Source: Alphaproteobacteria bacterium (lineage in GTDB: Bacteria; Pseudomonadota; Alphaproteobacteria; Rhizobiales; Beijerinckiaceae). From it: a DNA stretch of 45,304 nucleotides. The DNA is taken from positions 1 through 45,304 of the forward strand of contig VGDY01000012.1 of assembly GCA_016869555.1 (NCBI GenBank), written 5' to 3'. The first letter of the stretch is position 1. The number at the start of each line of letters is the position of its first letter. The notes below the pieces were generated by a model. The model saw nothing but the letters and a program-made list of their open reading frames with translations. It was not told the origin of the DNA and did no database searches. Shown piece by piece: positions 1-8,143 of the stretch. Position numbers and translations under genes: made by a program.

Positions 1-1243
1 GGCCGATCTGCTTCGTCGTGGCGACGCCGGCTTCGTTTTCTTCGAGCAGGATGAAATCGGCGCCGGCGAGGTTTTCGTCGAGTTCTTCCGCTGTCGCCGT
101 CAGCCGTTCGCCATTCGAGGCGTCGCCGGGCCCGCGCCGGTAATGACCGAGTTCGATTCCATTGTCCGCGGTGCGCATATAGAACCAATAGTCGATTTGC
201 GGCGGACAGGGCGCGAGCGTCGCCGCCGCCAGAACCTGATGCAGAAAGCTGCCGCCAAGCGCGAGCAGGCGTGGCGCTCGCGCGCAATCGCCCTTTTCCC
301 CTGCCCTGCCGATCGCCGCCGTCGGATAAGACGCGTCGGGCCACAAGAGATTTAAGAGGTCCAGCAGGTCGCGGTCGGTGCCGAGGGCTTCGGGCGCCGG
401 CGCTGATGTAAAATCGAGCGCGCCGACGGGAGACGTTGGCGCCGCGCGCGTAACTTCGCGCATGGCGAGCGCGCCGCCGACGCTGTTCCAATGCGAGCCG
501 CCGCGCGGAAACAGCGCGATCTCCTGTCTGGATTTTTCCGCGTCAATCAGCGCCGGGCCGTCCACATAGCGCACACGCGTTTCGTCGAGCGCCGCGCGAT
601 AGGGCGCGAGCTTATCGGGCATCGATGTCGCGCGCGAAGCGCAGGGCGCGGACTTGGGCAAATCTTCCGCATAGCGCGCCGCCTTCGACGGCGAAATCAG
701 ATAGACGAAGCTCTTTCCGCGCGCCTGCGCCATCTCCTGAATCTCGCGCAACGACGAAGACCATGCGCTTAAGCGAGAAGGATCGAAACGGCCATCGCGC
801 GCGCAAAATTCGTTGATATAGATATCCTCATAGAGCTGGCCGTTGCGGCCGATCATGACGCCGGGCGCGGCCGAGCCGCCGAACAGCGAAAAGACCAGCT
901 GATTTTTCGCGCGCACCGAGATCGGAAAAACCGGCGACATACGACCGAGATTCGTCGACACCGCCTTTTGCGTTTCGCCGGAAAGAAAAGCGTCGAGTGT
1001 CCAGGGCGCGGGCTTTGGCTTGGCGACGCCGGCAAGCGGCCAGGCGCTGCGGATGCGCAGCTTCGGCCAATCGCGTTCAACGGCGAAATTCCACAAATTG
1101 GCGAGGAACAGAAAGGCGATGAAGCCGGCGCAGCCAAAGATCGGCAAGCGCGCGAAGGTGAGCGACTTGAGAAAGGCCCGCGCGAAAGGGGCCGGCGACG
1201 CCGCTCCCAATTCCGCTTGATCTTTCTCGACGCGTCTATCCAT
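1..1243 (-). CDS. AlgJ/AlgX-like SGNH-type O-acetyltransferase (3' end cut off by window)
   Basis: Open reading frame read directly on the minus strand; it starts at ATG 1243 and runs off the left edge without a stop, giving at least 414 residues. It begins MDRRVEKDQ, has one membrane segment at about residues 34-52 (LPIFGCAGFIAFLFLANLW), then a periplasmic domain. Family features: an 'LLALGGSFLHQ' stretch in place of the usual GDSF nucleophile block and 'RGGSHWNSVGGALA' matching the GTHWN/DTHW block. Members of the ALGX/ALGJ family transfer acetyl groups to exopolysaccharide in the periplasm, supplied by an MBOAT partner; that partner ends 23 bp upstream, so the two probably form an operon. 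Odd: the Asp of the catalytic Asp-x-His motif is Gly here (G-S-H-W). The polymer that is modified cannot be read from the sequence. Confidence 0.8.
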   Translation of the reverse strand, partial: MDRRVEKDQAELGAASPAPFARAFLKSLTFARLPIFGCAGFIAFLFLANLWNFAVERDWPKLRIRSAWPLAGVAKPKPAPWTLDAFLSGETQKAVSTNLGRMSPVFPISVRAKNQLVFSLFGGSAAPGVMIGRNGQLYEDIYINEFCARDGRFDPSRLSAWSSSLREIQEMAQARGKSFVYLISPSKAARYAEDLPKSAPCASRATSMPDKLAPYRAALDETRVRYVDGPALIDAEKSRQEIALFPRGGSHWNSVGGALAMREVTRAAPTSPVGALDFTSAPAPEALGTDRDLLDLLNLLWPDASYPTAAIGRAGEKGDCARAPRLLALGGSFLHQVLAAATLAPCPPQIDYWFYMRTADNGIELGHYRRGPGDASNGERLTATAEELDENLAGADFILLEENEAGVATTKQIG

Positions 1244-1266
1244 TTTGGCTTGATCGCCCTTGCGCT

Positions 1267-2802
1267 TCAAAAGCGAAAGTAGATGAACGGCTTGAAGGGA
1301 TCGGCCAGTCCCTTCGCCAGCGCCGCAAGGAAGAGCAGCGACAGCGCGCTATTCGACGCCATGGCGTAACGCTGCGCCGCGCTTCCCCAATTGAAGTCCT
1401 TGACATAAAGCGACAGCCGCTGCGCGACGCAAATCGCCGCGGCGATCAGCGCCACGACGACATATTCTTCCGGAATGGCGAGCGGCGCACTCGCTTGCGC
1501 TGTAGGATTCGCCATCAACGCCAGCAGCGCGCCCGCCTGCTCAAGAGAGGTCGCGCGAAAGAATGTCCAGCCGACGATGACGACGATCATCGTGACGATA
1601 TTGGCGCACCAATCCGGCAATCGCTGCAGGCTCTTGACCAGAAACAGCCGGTCGAGCACCAGGAACACGCCATTATAGGCGCCCCAGGCGATATAGGTCC
1701 AAGCGGCGCCGTGCCAAACGCCCGAGGCGAAGAAGCATATCCAAAGATTGAGATAGGTGCGCGCTTCGCCGCGCCGGTTTCCGCCGAGCGGAAAATACAA
1801 ATATTCGCGAATCCAGCTGGTCAGCGAAATATGCCAGCGCCGCCAGAAATCGGTGATGCTGGTCGCGACATAGGGCATGTTGAAATTTTCGAGAAGACGG
1901 AAGCCGAACATGCGCGCCAGACCGATCGCCATGTCGGAATAGCCGGAGAAATCGAAATAAATCTGGAAGGTGAAGAACAGCACGCCCGCCCAGGCTTGCG
2001 TGAAGCCGAGAGAACCGACGTCGCGCGAGAAGATCAGGTCGGCGCCGCTCGCCAGCGTATCGGCGAAGAGCAGCTTCTTCACGACGCCGAGCATGAAGCG
2101 CGAAAAGCCGATGACGAAATCATCGACGTCGGCGTGCGGCATGTCGTCGAACTGGCGCGCGATGTCGTGATATTTGATGATCGGTCCGGCGAGGAGCTTC
2201 GGGAAGAAAAAGACATAGAGCCCATAGAGCAGCGGCGCGCGCGCCGGCGCGGTGACGCCGCGATAGACGTCGACGAGATAGGTGATTTTTTCGAAGACGA
2301 TGAAGCTGACGCCGATCGGCAGCGCGATCTGGGGAATGTTGATGCCCGGCAGCGTCAGCGCCTTCAAAATCGCGTCGAGATTGAGCGCCAGAAAGCCGGT
2401 ATATTTGTAATAGACGAGGATCGCGAGATTGGCGACGACGCCAAGCGCGAGCCAGAGCTTGCGCATGTCATTCCCGGCAGGCCGCAGGCCTGACCGGGAA
2501 TCCAGAGCAATCACAGCCTCGCTCGCAGGTCTGGATTCCCGATCGCTTCGCTTAAGCGAAGCGTCGGGAATGACATTCGGATCGCCGATGGATAGAGCGG
2601 CGATCCGTTGCGCCGCATAAAGGTCGAGCGCGACCGAGGCGAAGACGAGGAAAATGAAGACCGGCTCGCTCCAGGCGTAGAAGATCACGCTGGCGGCGAA
2701 CAGGATGATCGCCCGCCGCAGGCGGACTTCTCCGAAAAACAGGTAGATAAGGTAAACCGCCGGCCCGAACAGAAACAGGAACAGCGGCTCGTAGAAAAGC
2801 AT
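1267..2802 (-). CDS. MBOAT-family membrane O-acyltransferase (AlgI-like)
   Basis: 511 residues with about ten or more hydrophobic segments. The MBOAT core is clear: 'DFWRRWHISLTSWIREYLY' (about residues 315-333) with the conserved His, and 'SGVWHGAAWTYIAWGAYNG' with the second invariant His, plus 'FQIYFDFSGYSDMAIGLARM'. AlgI-type proteins move acetyl groups across the inner membrane and hand them to an AlgJ/AlgX partner, which is the next gene downstream. Odd: after the first two or three membrane segments there is a hydrophilic, charged stretch of about 36 residues (about 76-112) encoded by a palindromic repeat element, after which the usual 'RKLWLALGVVANLAILVYYKYTGF' family sequence resumes. 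The frame stays open across the element, so the gene is probably functional. Assignment to the family is secure; substrate is not. Confidence 0.9.
   Translation of the reverse strand: MLFYEPLFLFLFGPAVYLIYLFFGEVRLRRAIILFAASVIFYAWSEPVFIFLVFASVALDLYAAQRIAALSIGDPNVIPDASLKRSDRESRPASEAVIALDSRSGLRPAGNDMRKLWLALGVVANLAILVYYKYTGFLALNLDAILKALTLPGINIPQIALPIGVSFIVFEKITYLVDVYRGVTAPARAPLLYGLYVFFFPKLLAGPIIKYHDIARQFDDMPHADVDDFVIGFSRFMLGVVKKLLFADTLASGADLIFSRDVGSLGFTQAWAGVLFFTFQIYFDFSGYSDMAIGLARMFGFRLLENFNMPYVATSITDFWRRWHISLTSWIREYLYFPLGGNRRGEARTYLNLWICFFASGVWHGAAWTYIAWGAYNGVFLVLDRLFLVKSLQRLPDWCANIVTMIVVIVGWTFFRATSLEQAGALLALMANPTAQASAPLAIPEEYVVVALIAAAICVAQRLSLYVKDFNWGSAAQRYAMASNSALSLLFLAALAKGLADPFKPFIYFRF
2467..2574. 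repeat. Palindromic repeat element inserted in frame within the MBOAT gene
   Basis: The 108-bp segment is bounded by a perfect 10-bp inverted repeat, GTCATTCCCG (2467-2476) and CGGGAATGAC (2565-2574). Inside it a second pair, CCGGGAATCCAGA (2494-2506) and TCTGGATTCCCG (2530-2541), is complementary over 12 bp, and a perfect 20-bp palindrome, CGCTTCGCTTAAGCGAAGCG, lies at 2544-2563. The layout is that of an intergenic mosaic/REP-like element. Its length is divisible by three (36 codons) and it adds a hydrophilic stretch to the acyltransferase. Confidence 0.85.
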
Positions 2803-2944
2803 GATTGTCCTGCGTTCGTCGGCGCGCCGGCGCGAGCGCTAAGGCCTGCGGCTTCTACCAAAAGCCCGGCAATGGGGCAAGAAAGCCGCCTCGACGGGAA
2901 CGGTCTCCATGAATGACCGGCGCGGCGGCGCCGCTCCGCCTTCT

Positions 2945-2999
2945 CCCGCTTTAGCGGGGCAAAGGCGCCACGAAGCGCCGGAAGCCCCCGCTTCGCGGG
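2945..2999. repeat. Three-hairpin intergenic palindromic repeat (degenerate)
   Basis: Three short hairpins in a row between the MBOAT start and the toxin gene stop: CCCGCT/AGCGGG (2945-2950, 2953-2958), GGCGC/GCGCC (2964-2968, 2975-2979) and CCCGC/GCGGG (2987-2991, 2995-2999). The wording resembles the 'CTTCTCCCGC...GCGGG' repeats frequent between Rhizobiales genes, in a worn form. There is no T-tract, so a terminator role is not obvious. Confidence 0.5.
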
Positions 3000-3020
3000 A
3001 CAGGGAGCGGGTTGCGCCGC

Positions 3021-3431
3021 TCATGAGCGTTTCGCCGTTCGCCCGCCAAGCAGCTCAACGCGGTCGAGTCGCGCGAATTTGCGGTCGAACGTCACGGTCG
3101 CCCGACACTGATGCGACCTGCCCGCTTCATGGATGATCGCATCGACGAGATCGACGTTCGAATGATTCAGGGCGGCGCGCACGGCGTTCGCCTCGTCGAC
3201 GACGATTTGCCGCGTATCGAGCAGCGCCTTGACGATCGAAACGAGGTTCGCTCTTGCGACATGATAGCAAGTCTCAAGCACCCAGACGATCTCGCAAAGA
3301 ACGATCGTCGAAATGAAGCCCGGATCGTCCGCGGTCAACCGTTCTTCGATGAAGCGCGTCGCGGTTCGAGCTTGCGCCGGATCATCCTGCGCGAGGTAGC
3401 GCACGAGCACATTCGTGTCGAGCGCAATCAC
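3021..3431 (-). CDS. vapC: PIN-domain toxin, VapC type
   Basis: 136 residues spanning one PIN ribonuclease domain. The four expected acidic metal ligands are visible: Asp5 in 'MIALDTNVLVRYL', Glu47 in 'STIVLCEIVWVL', Asp97 in 'NVDLVDAIIHEAG' and Asp116 in 'ATVTFDRKF'. VapC toxins are Mg2+-dependent RNases that cut tRNA or rRNA and are held inactive by a cognate antitoxin. The start ATG overlaps the stop of the upstream antitoxin gene by 4 nt (ATGA), which indicates translational coupling. The target RNA cannot be told from the sequence. Confidence 0.9.
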   Translation of the reverse strand: MIALDTNVLVRYLAQDDPAQARTATRFIEERLTADDPGFISTIVLCEIVWVLETCYHVARANLVSIVKALLDTRQIVVDEANAVRAALNHSNVDLVDAIIHEAGRSHQCRATVTFDRKFARLDRVELLGGRTAKRS

Positions 3432-3667
3432 GTTCGACAGGCTCGGTTTCGGATCGCCGCTTCCATCGCCTCGAGCGTGACTGAGTTCGCTGGCGCCGGC
3501 ACAATGCCCTTAAGGCGTCGTATGTCCGCGGAGGCGGCGCGGACGAGAAACGCATCGTCGGCGGTCTTTTCGAATATCAGCGTATCGCCAGCCGCCACTC
3601 TCAGGGCGCCGCGCACGTCAGCGGGCAAAGTGATCTGCCCCTTGCTGGTCAGTCTCGCCTTCGACAT
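3428..3667 (-). CDS. vapB: AbrB/MazE-fold antitoxin, VapB type
   Basis: 79 residues from ATG 3667. The N-terminal SpoVT/AbrB swapped-hairpin DNA-binding motif is plain: 'SKARLTSKGQITLPADVR', followed by 'VAAGDTLIFEKTADDAFLVR'. The C-terminal tail (about residues 45-79) should bind the toxin. A good ribosome site, GGAAGG, lies 8 nt before this ATG; a TTG two codons upstream is less likely. The gene precedes and overlaps the toxin gene, the usual antitoxin-first order. A perfect inverted repeat 26-46 bp upstream is the probable operator for autorepression. Confidence 0.88.
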   Translation of the reverse strand: MSKARLTSKGQITLPADVRGALRVAAGDTLIFEKTADDAFLVRAASADIRRLKGIVPAPANSVTLEAMEAAIRNRACRT

Positions 3668-3692
3668 TCGCAACGCCTTCCACCGATTGGAA

Positions 3693-3713
3693 CTCCTTAC
3701 TTAAGGTAAGGAG
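3693..3713. promoter_or_regulatory. Predicted operator of the VapBC locus
   Basis: CTCCTTAC (3693-3700) and GTAAGGAG (3706-3713) form a perfect 8-bp inverted repeat with a 5-nt spacer, TTAAG, about 26 bp upstream of the antitoxin start. Position and symmetry fit binding by a dimeric AbrB-fold antitoxin; this is inferred, not shown. Confidence 0.6.
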
Positions 3714-3810
3714 CGGCTCAATTTCAAGCAGATTGCGTCGTCAGAATTATTGCGCTGCGAGATCGCGATCGAGCCGCCGCCGCCTTCTCCTCCGAAACGC
3801 TCCCCCCCTT

Positions 3811-3836
3811 CGCAAACCGGGCGTTCCCGGTTTGCG
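3811..3836. terminator. Strong hairpin downstream of citrate synthase, possible terminator
   Basis: A perfect 11-bp stem, CGCAAACCGGG (3811-3821) and CCCGGTTTGCG (3826-3836), with a 4-nt loop, lies 73 bp beyond the gltA stop. There is no T-run on either side, so factor-independent termination is uncertain; 3' end protection or a repeat origin are alternatives. The remainder of 3714-3908 shows nothing else I can name. Confidence 0.4.
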
Positions 3837-3908
3837 CATCGACCCCGAACTCGGCAACCGCATACGATGAGATACTTCCGCTGTCTCAAATCACCTGACA
3901 ACGGACGG

Positions 3909-5219
3909 TCAGGAAGGAGGCAAGACCTCCGCCTCGCGGACTTCGATCGGCTTGTATTCGCGCTGCGGCTCGCCGACATAAAGCTGGCTTGGGTGGCCCA
4001 TGCGCAGCTTCGGGTCCTCGATCATCTCCTTCCATTGCGCGACCCATCCGACCGTGCGCGCGACCGCGAACAGCGCCGGGAACATGCTCGTCGGGAAGCC
4101 CATGGCCTTAAGAATGATGCCCGAATAAAAGTCGATGTTCGGGAAGAGCCTGCGCGAGACGAAATAATCGTCTGAGAGCGCAATGCGTTCGAGTTCGAGC
4201 GCGACGTCGAGCAGCGGATCGCTCGCGTTGAGTTCCGCCAAGGCTTCGCGCGCCGTGCGCTGCATGATTTTCGCGCGCGGATCGTAGTTTTTGTAGATGC
4301 GATGTCCAAAGCCCATCAGGCGGAAGGGATCCGACTTGTCCTTGGCGCGCGCCAGAAAATGCGGGATGCGGTCCGGCGAGCCGATCTCCGCCAGCATGCG
4401 CAGCACGGCCTCATTGGCGCCGCCATGCGAAGGACCCCAGAGCGACGCGACGCCCGCCGCGATGCAGGCGAAAGGATCTGCGCCGGACGAACCCGCGAGC
4501 CGCACCGTCGACGTCGACGCCACCTGCGCAAGGTCGGCGTGCAGAATGAATATGCGATCGAGCGCGCGCGAGACGATGGGATTTTGCGCATAGGGTTCGG
4601 TCGGGACCGAAAAGCACATGTGCAGAAAATTCGAAGCGTAGTCGAGATCGTTCCTCGGATAGTTGAACGGCTGCCCGATCGAATATTTGTGAGCCATCGC
4701 CGCCAGGGTCGGCGCCTTGGCGATGAGCCGCATCGACGCGATCATGCGCTGATGGGGATCGAAAATATCGGTCGAGTCGTGATAGAAGGCCGAGAGCGCG
4801 CCCACCGACGCGACCATGATCGACATCGGATGCGCGTCGCGGCGAAAGCCTTGAAAGAACCGCGTCATTTGCTCATGCACCATGGTGTGATGCGTGACGC
4901 GATCGTCGAAGTCCTGCTTTTGCGCCGCGGTCGGCAGTTCGCCGTGAAGCAGCAGATAGCAGACTTCAAGATAGTCCGAATGCTCGGCGAGCTGGTCGAT
5001 CGGATAGCCGCGATGCAGGAGCACGCCGGCGTCGCCGTCGATATAGGTGATTTTCGTCTCGCAGCTCGCGGTCGAGATGAAGCCCGGATCGAAGCTCAAC
5101 AGCCCCGTCTGCGCCTGCAGCGTGCGCATGTCGATGACATTGGCGCCAAGCGCCGCCTTTTTTATGGGAAGCTCGACCGTCTTGCCGTCGACTTCAACGC
5201 GGCTGATTGTCTGCTCCAT
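3909..5219 (-). CDS. gltA: Citrate synthase, type II
   Basis: 436 residues, the usual length for the hexameric, NADH-sensitive proteobacterial enzyme. It condenses acetyl-CoA with oxaloacetate at entry to the TCA cycle in the cytoplasm. The catalytic blocks are present: '[14 protein letters not shown]' (His of the first catalytic block), '[16 protein letters not shown]' (second His plus citrate-binding Arg) and '[13 protein letters not shown]' (catalytic Asp). The start '[12 protein letters not shown]' matches the family N-terminus. It is monocistronic in appearance: the next gene upstream on the same strand, phaZ, ends 111 bp away. Both enzymes draw on or feed acetyl-CoA, which makes the neighbourhood metabolically sensible though not proof of co-regulation. 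Confidence 0.97.
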   Translation of the reverse strand: MEQTISRVEVDGKTVELPIKKAALGANVIDMRTLQAQTGLLSFDPGFISTASCETKITYIDGDAGVLLHRGYPIDQLAEHSDYLEVCYLLLHGELPTAAQKQDFDDRVTHHTMVHEQMTRFFQGFRRDAHPMSIMVASVGALSAFYHDSTDIFDPHQRMIASMRLIAKAPTLAAMAHKYSIGQPFNYPRNDLDYASNFLHMCFSVPTEPYAQNPIVSRALDRIFILHADLAQVASTSTVRLAGSSGADPFACIAAGVASLWGPSHGGANEAVLRMLAEIGSPDRIPHFLARAKDKSDPFRLMGFGHRIYKNYDPRAKIMQRTAREALAELNASDPLLDVALELERIALSDDYFVSRRLFPNIDFYSGIILKAMGFPTSMFPALFAVARTVGWVAQWKEMIEDPKLRMGHPSQLYVGEPQREYKPIEVREAEVLPPS

Positions 5220-5330
5220 CGGCCCGCCTCGTGTCGGCTTGGCGTTTGCCTGATGCGCGGGAGATGGAGCAAGATTTGCGCCAATATCATCCGGAAGCGG
5301 CGGCGGTCGCCCGCAGTCGCCACGTCTCGT

Positions 5331-6548
5331 TTATGCGCTCGAGTAAATGTGATCTCGCAGGATGGGATAGATCTGCTTGTCCCATCGCCGTCCGTTGAAC
5401 ACGCCATAATGGCCAACGTCCGGCTGGAGGTGGTGCGCCTTCATATAGGGTCGCAGGCCCGAGCATAAATCATGGGCCGCCATAGTCTGGCCCACGGCGC
5501 AAATGTCGTCCTTTTCGCCTTCTATCGTCAGTAGAAAGGTCTTTCTGATTGCCCTGGGCTCGACCAATGTCTCTCGAATAAGCAATTTGCCTTCGGGAAG
5601 GGCGTGTTTCTGGAATACGATTTCAACCGTCTCCAGAAAAAAGGCGGCGTCGAGGTCCATAATGGCGAAGTATTCCTCATAGAAAGTTCGTATCTGGTTG
5701 GCCTTCTCAAAGTCGCCTTCGACACGGCTCTTAAAGAGATCGACGAACGCCTTCGAGTGTCGATCAATGTTCATGCTCATAAACGCCGCCAGCTGCATGA
5801 ATCCGGGATAAACATGACGGCCGGCGCCGCCGAGGGAATGGGGCACGACGCCGATCAGTCTTTCCTTGAACCAGTCGAGCGGCCGCGATGTCGCAAGTTC
5901 GTTGACCTTGGTCGGCGAGATGCGCGTGTCGATCGGGCCCGCCATCAGCGTCAGGCTCGCCGGCTGGTTGGGGTCATTGTCCTGCGCAAGCATGGCGACG
6001 GCGGCAAGCGCCGCGACCACGGGTTGGCACACCGCCACGACATGGGATTGCGGACCGATGACTTTTATGAAATCGATCAGGTGCTGGACGAATTCCGCGA
6101 AGCCGAAATTGCCCCGGTCCAGAGGCACGTCTCGGGTGTTACGCCAATCGGTTACATAAACCTGATGGTGGCGCAGCAAGCTACGGATCGTGCCCCGCAA
6201 CAGCGTCGCGAAATGCCCGGACATCGGCGCGACGAGCAGGACGCGTGGATCATCCTCGCCCCCCTCTCGCGCAAAATGGAGGAGCGCGCCAAAGGGCGTC
6301 GAGAGAATTTCTCTTTCCTTCACGCTTACCGTTTCATCGGAATCCGTCGTGATCTCGGCGATTCCATAATCCGGCCGGGTGTGGGTGAAGCCGGCGAGCG
6401 CGACGATTTCGTAATATGCCGCCATGCGCCGCAAGGGCGAGGCGAATTGCATCGCGCTCCACACGGAAAAAATGCGCTCGGAGCTGGACGCGAGAATGCG
6501 GACGGAATGGCTCAGATTGGCGTAGTTCTGATAGGCGTCATACATCAT
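5331..6548 (-). CDS. phaZ: Intracellular polyhydroxybutyrate depolymerase
   Basis: 405 residues, matching the intracellular (granule-degrading) PhaZ family rather than secreted depolymerases: there is no signal peptide and the nucleophile region reads 'SHVVAVCQPVVAALAAVAM', with Cys (about residue 174) where other alpha/beta hydrolases have Ser. The N-terminus 'MMYDAYQNYANLSHSVR' and the 'YVTDWRNTRDVPL' and 'LQPDVGHYGVFNGRRW' (catalytic His near residue 385) blocks are family features. It releases 3-hydroxybutyrate from stored PHB. It is divergent from the glutathione S-transferase gene with 110 bp between starts, room for two promoters. No phasin or synthase gene is in the window. Confidence 0.95.
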   Translation of the reverse strand: MMYDAYQNYANLSHSVRILASSSERIFSVWSAMQFASPLRRMAAYYEIVALAGFTHTRPDYGIAEITTDSDETVSVKEREILSTPFGALLHFAREGGEDDPRVLLVAPMSGHFATLLRGTIRSLLRHHQVYVTDWRNTRDVPLDRGNFGFAEFVQHLIDFIKVIGPQSHVVAVCQPVVAALAAVAMLAQDNDPNQPASLTLMAGPIDTRISPTKVNELATSRPLDWFKERLIGVVPHSLGGAGRHVYPGFMQLAAFMSMNIDRHSKAFVDLFKSRVEGDFEKANQIRTFYEEYFAIMDLDAAFFLETVEIVFQKHALPEGKLLIRETLVEPRAIRKTFLLTIEGEKDDICAVGQTMAAHDLCSGLRPYMKAHHLQPDVGHYGVFNGRRWDKQIYPILRDHIYSSA

Positions 6549-6658
6549 GCCGTTGCCAAACCGATCGTTTCGTCGAACGGTCGGAGCAATGCGCGTGCCA
6601 TGCGTCGCGTAGGTGGCGCCTTGCTTGCTTTGAAGGCGTTGGGCTCAGGAAACTCGCC

Positions 6659-7312
6659 ATGCCGCGAACGACGCTTACGATCAGCAGCAGGAATTATTCT
6701 TCGTGGTCCTTGCGCGGATGGTTGATGGCGAAGCTATCAGGCGTCGATTTTGACGAAATCGCCGTCGATCCGGACGACCCCTCCGTCCGCGAGGAACTGT
6801 TGCTGCTGGCGCCGTCGATTTTGGTGCCGTGCCTCTCCTATGACGGCGTGAAGATATGGGATACTTTGGCGATCGGAGAATTTCTTCATGAAATTGCGCC
6901 CGACGCAGGGCTGCTGCCGAAGGACCGGATGAGGCGGGCGCGTTGCCGCTCAATCTGCGGCGAGATTCATTCCGGCTTTACCTCCCTGCGCTCCGCCCTC
7001 CCGATGAATATCAAAGGGCATTTTCCCAAATTCAAGGTATGGTCGAAGGCGCAGGGCGATATCGCCCGCATCTCGCAAATCTGGCGGGAATGTCTGCAGG
7101 CGCACGGCGGGCCGTTTCTCTTTGGAGATTTTTCCATGGCGGACGCCATGTATGCGCCGGTCGCGACGCGCTATCGGACCTATGACGTTGCGCTCGACGA
7201 CGTCTGCGACGCCTATTGCGATCGCATTTTGGCCTGGCCCGACATGCAGAATTGGATCGAACAGGCGCGGCTCGAAGCGGAAAGCTTTGAAGAACTGGAA
7301 GTCGAGTTTTGA
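6659..7312 (+). CDS. Glutathione S-transferase family protein
   Basis: 217 residues from ATG 6659, chosen because an AGGA ribosome site lies about 8 nt upstream and the protein then starts directly with the thioredoxin fold, 'MPRTTLTISSRNYSSWSLRGW'. The first ~80 residues form the GSH-binding domain ('SILVPCLSYDGVKIWDTLAI' holds the cis-Pro and the Asp/Glu-Ser-like GSH site in the form WDTLAI); residues ~90-217 are the all-helical C-terminal domain ('FSMADAMYAPVATRY'). The substrate is unknown; such single-copy alphaproteobacterial GSTs are usually annotated as general detoxification enzymes. An in-frame longer reading upstream lacks family sequence. Confidence 0.88.
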   Translation: MPRTTLTISSRNYSSWSLRGWLMAKLSGVDFDEIAVDPDDPSVREELLLLAPSILVPCLSYDGVKIWDTLAIGEFLHEIAPDAGLLPKDRMRRARCRSICGEIHSGFTSLRSALPMNIKGHFPKFKVWSKAQGDIARISQIWRECLQAHGGPFLFGDFSMADAMYAPVATRYRTYDVALDDVCDAYCDRILAWPDMQNWIEQARLEAESFEELEVEF

Positions 7313-7449
7313 GATTTTGTATTTTGCGCCTTTGATTGGGCATGAGGCGATCGGCCCAGCAGGCGACGCCCTTGGGTTTTGCGGCGCGCGGCGAGGAAAT
7401 GATGCGAGCGATGCGCGTCATGTGACGCTGTAATTCATCATCGTCCATT

Positions 7450-7967
7450 TCCCTGATTCAGGAACTAATCGCGCAGAGCTATACCGCGATCGGCAGAACT
7501 TACTCCGATCCCAAATATGGCGACTTCGACGTGGCGCTTTTCGCGAGCGACGCGCGCGGCGACGGCTCCACGCAGCACACCCGTTTCGATACGCAGACCA
7601 TCAACATGACGGCGCGCTGGCGCATCACGCCCAACGATCTCATCATGTTCAAGGCCCTTCATAACCAGCTCTACGCCGATCAGTCGCCGAGCCTGTCGCT
7701 CAATCAATATTTTCTCAACCCTTATCAGCAAGGCTGCGCCTTCGTGCCGACCATCGGCTCGACAACCCCGCTAGGCTATGCCAGCCGCTCGTGGTGCAGT
7801 TCGACCTCACCTATGTCGCCGCTGCAAACAATATTCAGAACCGCGCGTCGCTGCAAAACGGCGTTGTGGTCCAGAACGGTTACGCCGACCTTGCGCAACA
7901 GCAGACCGGCTCGATCTACGCCGGCACGCCGAGACTCTTTCAGGGCGGCATGAAATTCAGATTTTAG
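7450..7967 (+). pseudogene. Remnant of a TonB-dependent outer-membrane receptor
   Basis: Two pieces of one receptor beta-barrel in different frames. From about 7450 to 7780 the frame reads through 'AQSYTAIGRTYSDPKYGDF' and 'FDTQTINMTARWRITPND', alternating aromatic barrel strands. From about 7783 to the TAG at 7965-7967 another frame reads 'PLVVQFDLTYVAAANNIQN' and ends 'TPRLFQGGMKFRF', the terminal-Phe signature of outer-membrane barrels. The plug domain, TonB box, signal peptide and most of the barrel are missing, and a frameshift or deletion joins the pieces near 7775-7785. This is a decayed gene. The remaining intergenic DNA (7313-7449 and 7968-8101) holds nothing I can identify. Confidence 0.75.
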
Positions 7968-8101
7968 GCAGCCTTCTGATCTCGGCTATCCGGCGACATG
8001 ACATCAATCGCGGAAAATTCCCCTCTTCCTGCAATAAGCGTCCGATGACGCGCATCGCTCGCAACGCCGTTCCCGCCGCGGCTGGCTATCCAAGAAACGC
8101 T

Positions 8102-8126
8102 GCAAAGCCCGCGAAGCGGGCTTTGC
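8102..8126. terminator. Hairpin between receptor remnant and HigBA locus
   Basis: A perfect 11-bp stem, GCAAAGCCCGC (8102-8112) and GCGGGCTTTGC (8116-8126), with a GAA loop. It sits between convergent units and could end transcripts from either side; the following T-tract is weak (TT). Confidence 0.5.
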
Positions 8127-8143
8127 TTAACTGGGTGTCAAAC

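Noticed and set aside
1495-2493. Plus-strand open frame opposite the MBOAT gene
   Set aside because: Shadow of the minus-strand membrane protein; no ribosome site and no recognisable domain.
2467-3000. Clustered palindromes as a CRISPR array
   Set aside because: The hairpins are not evenly spaced direct repeats with unique spacers, and no cas gene is in the window.
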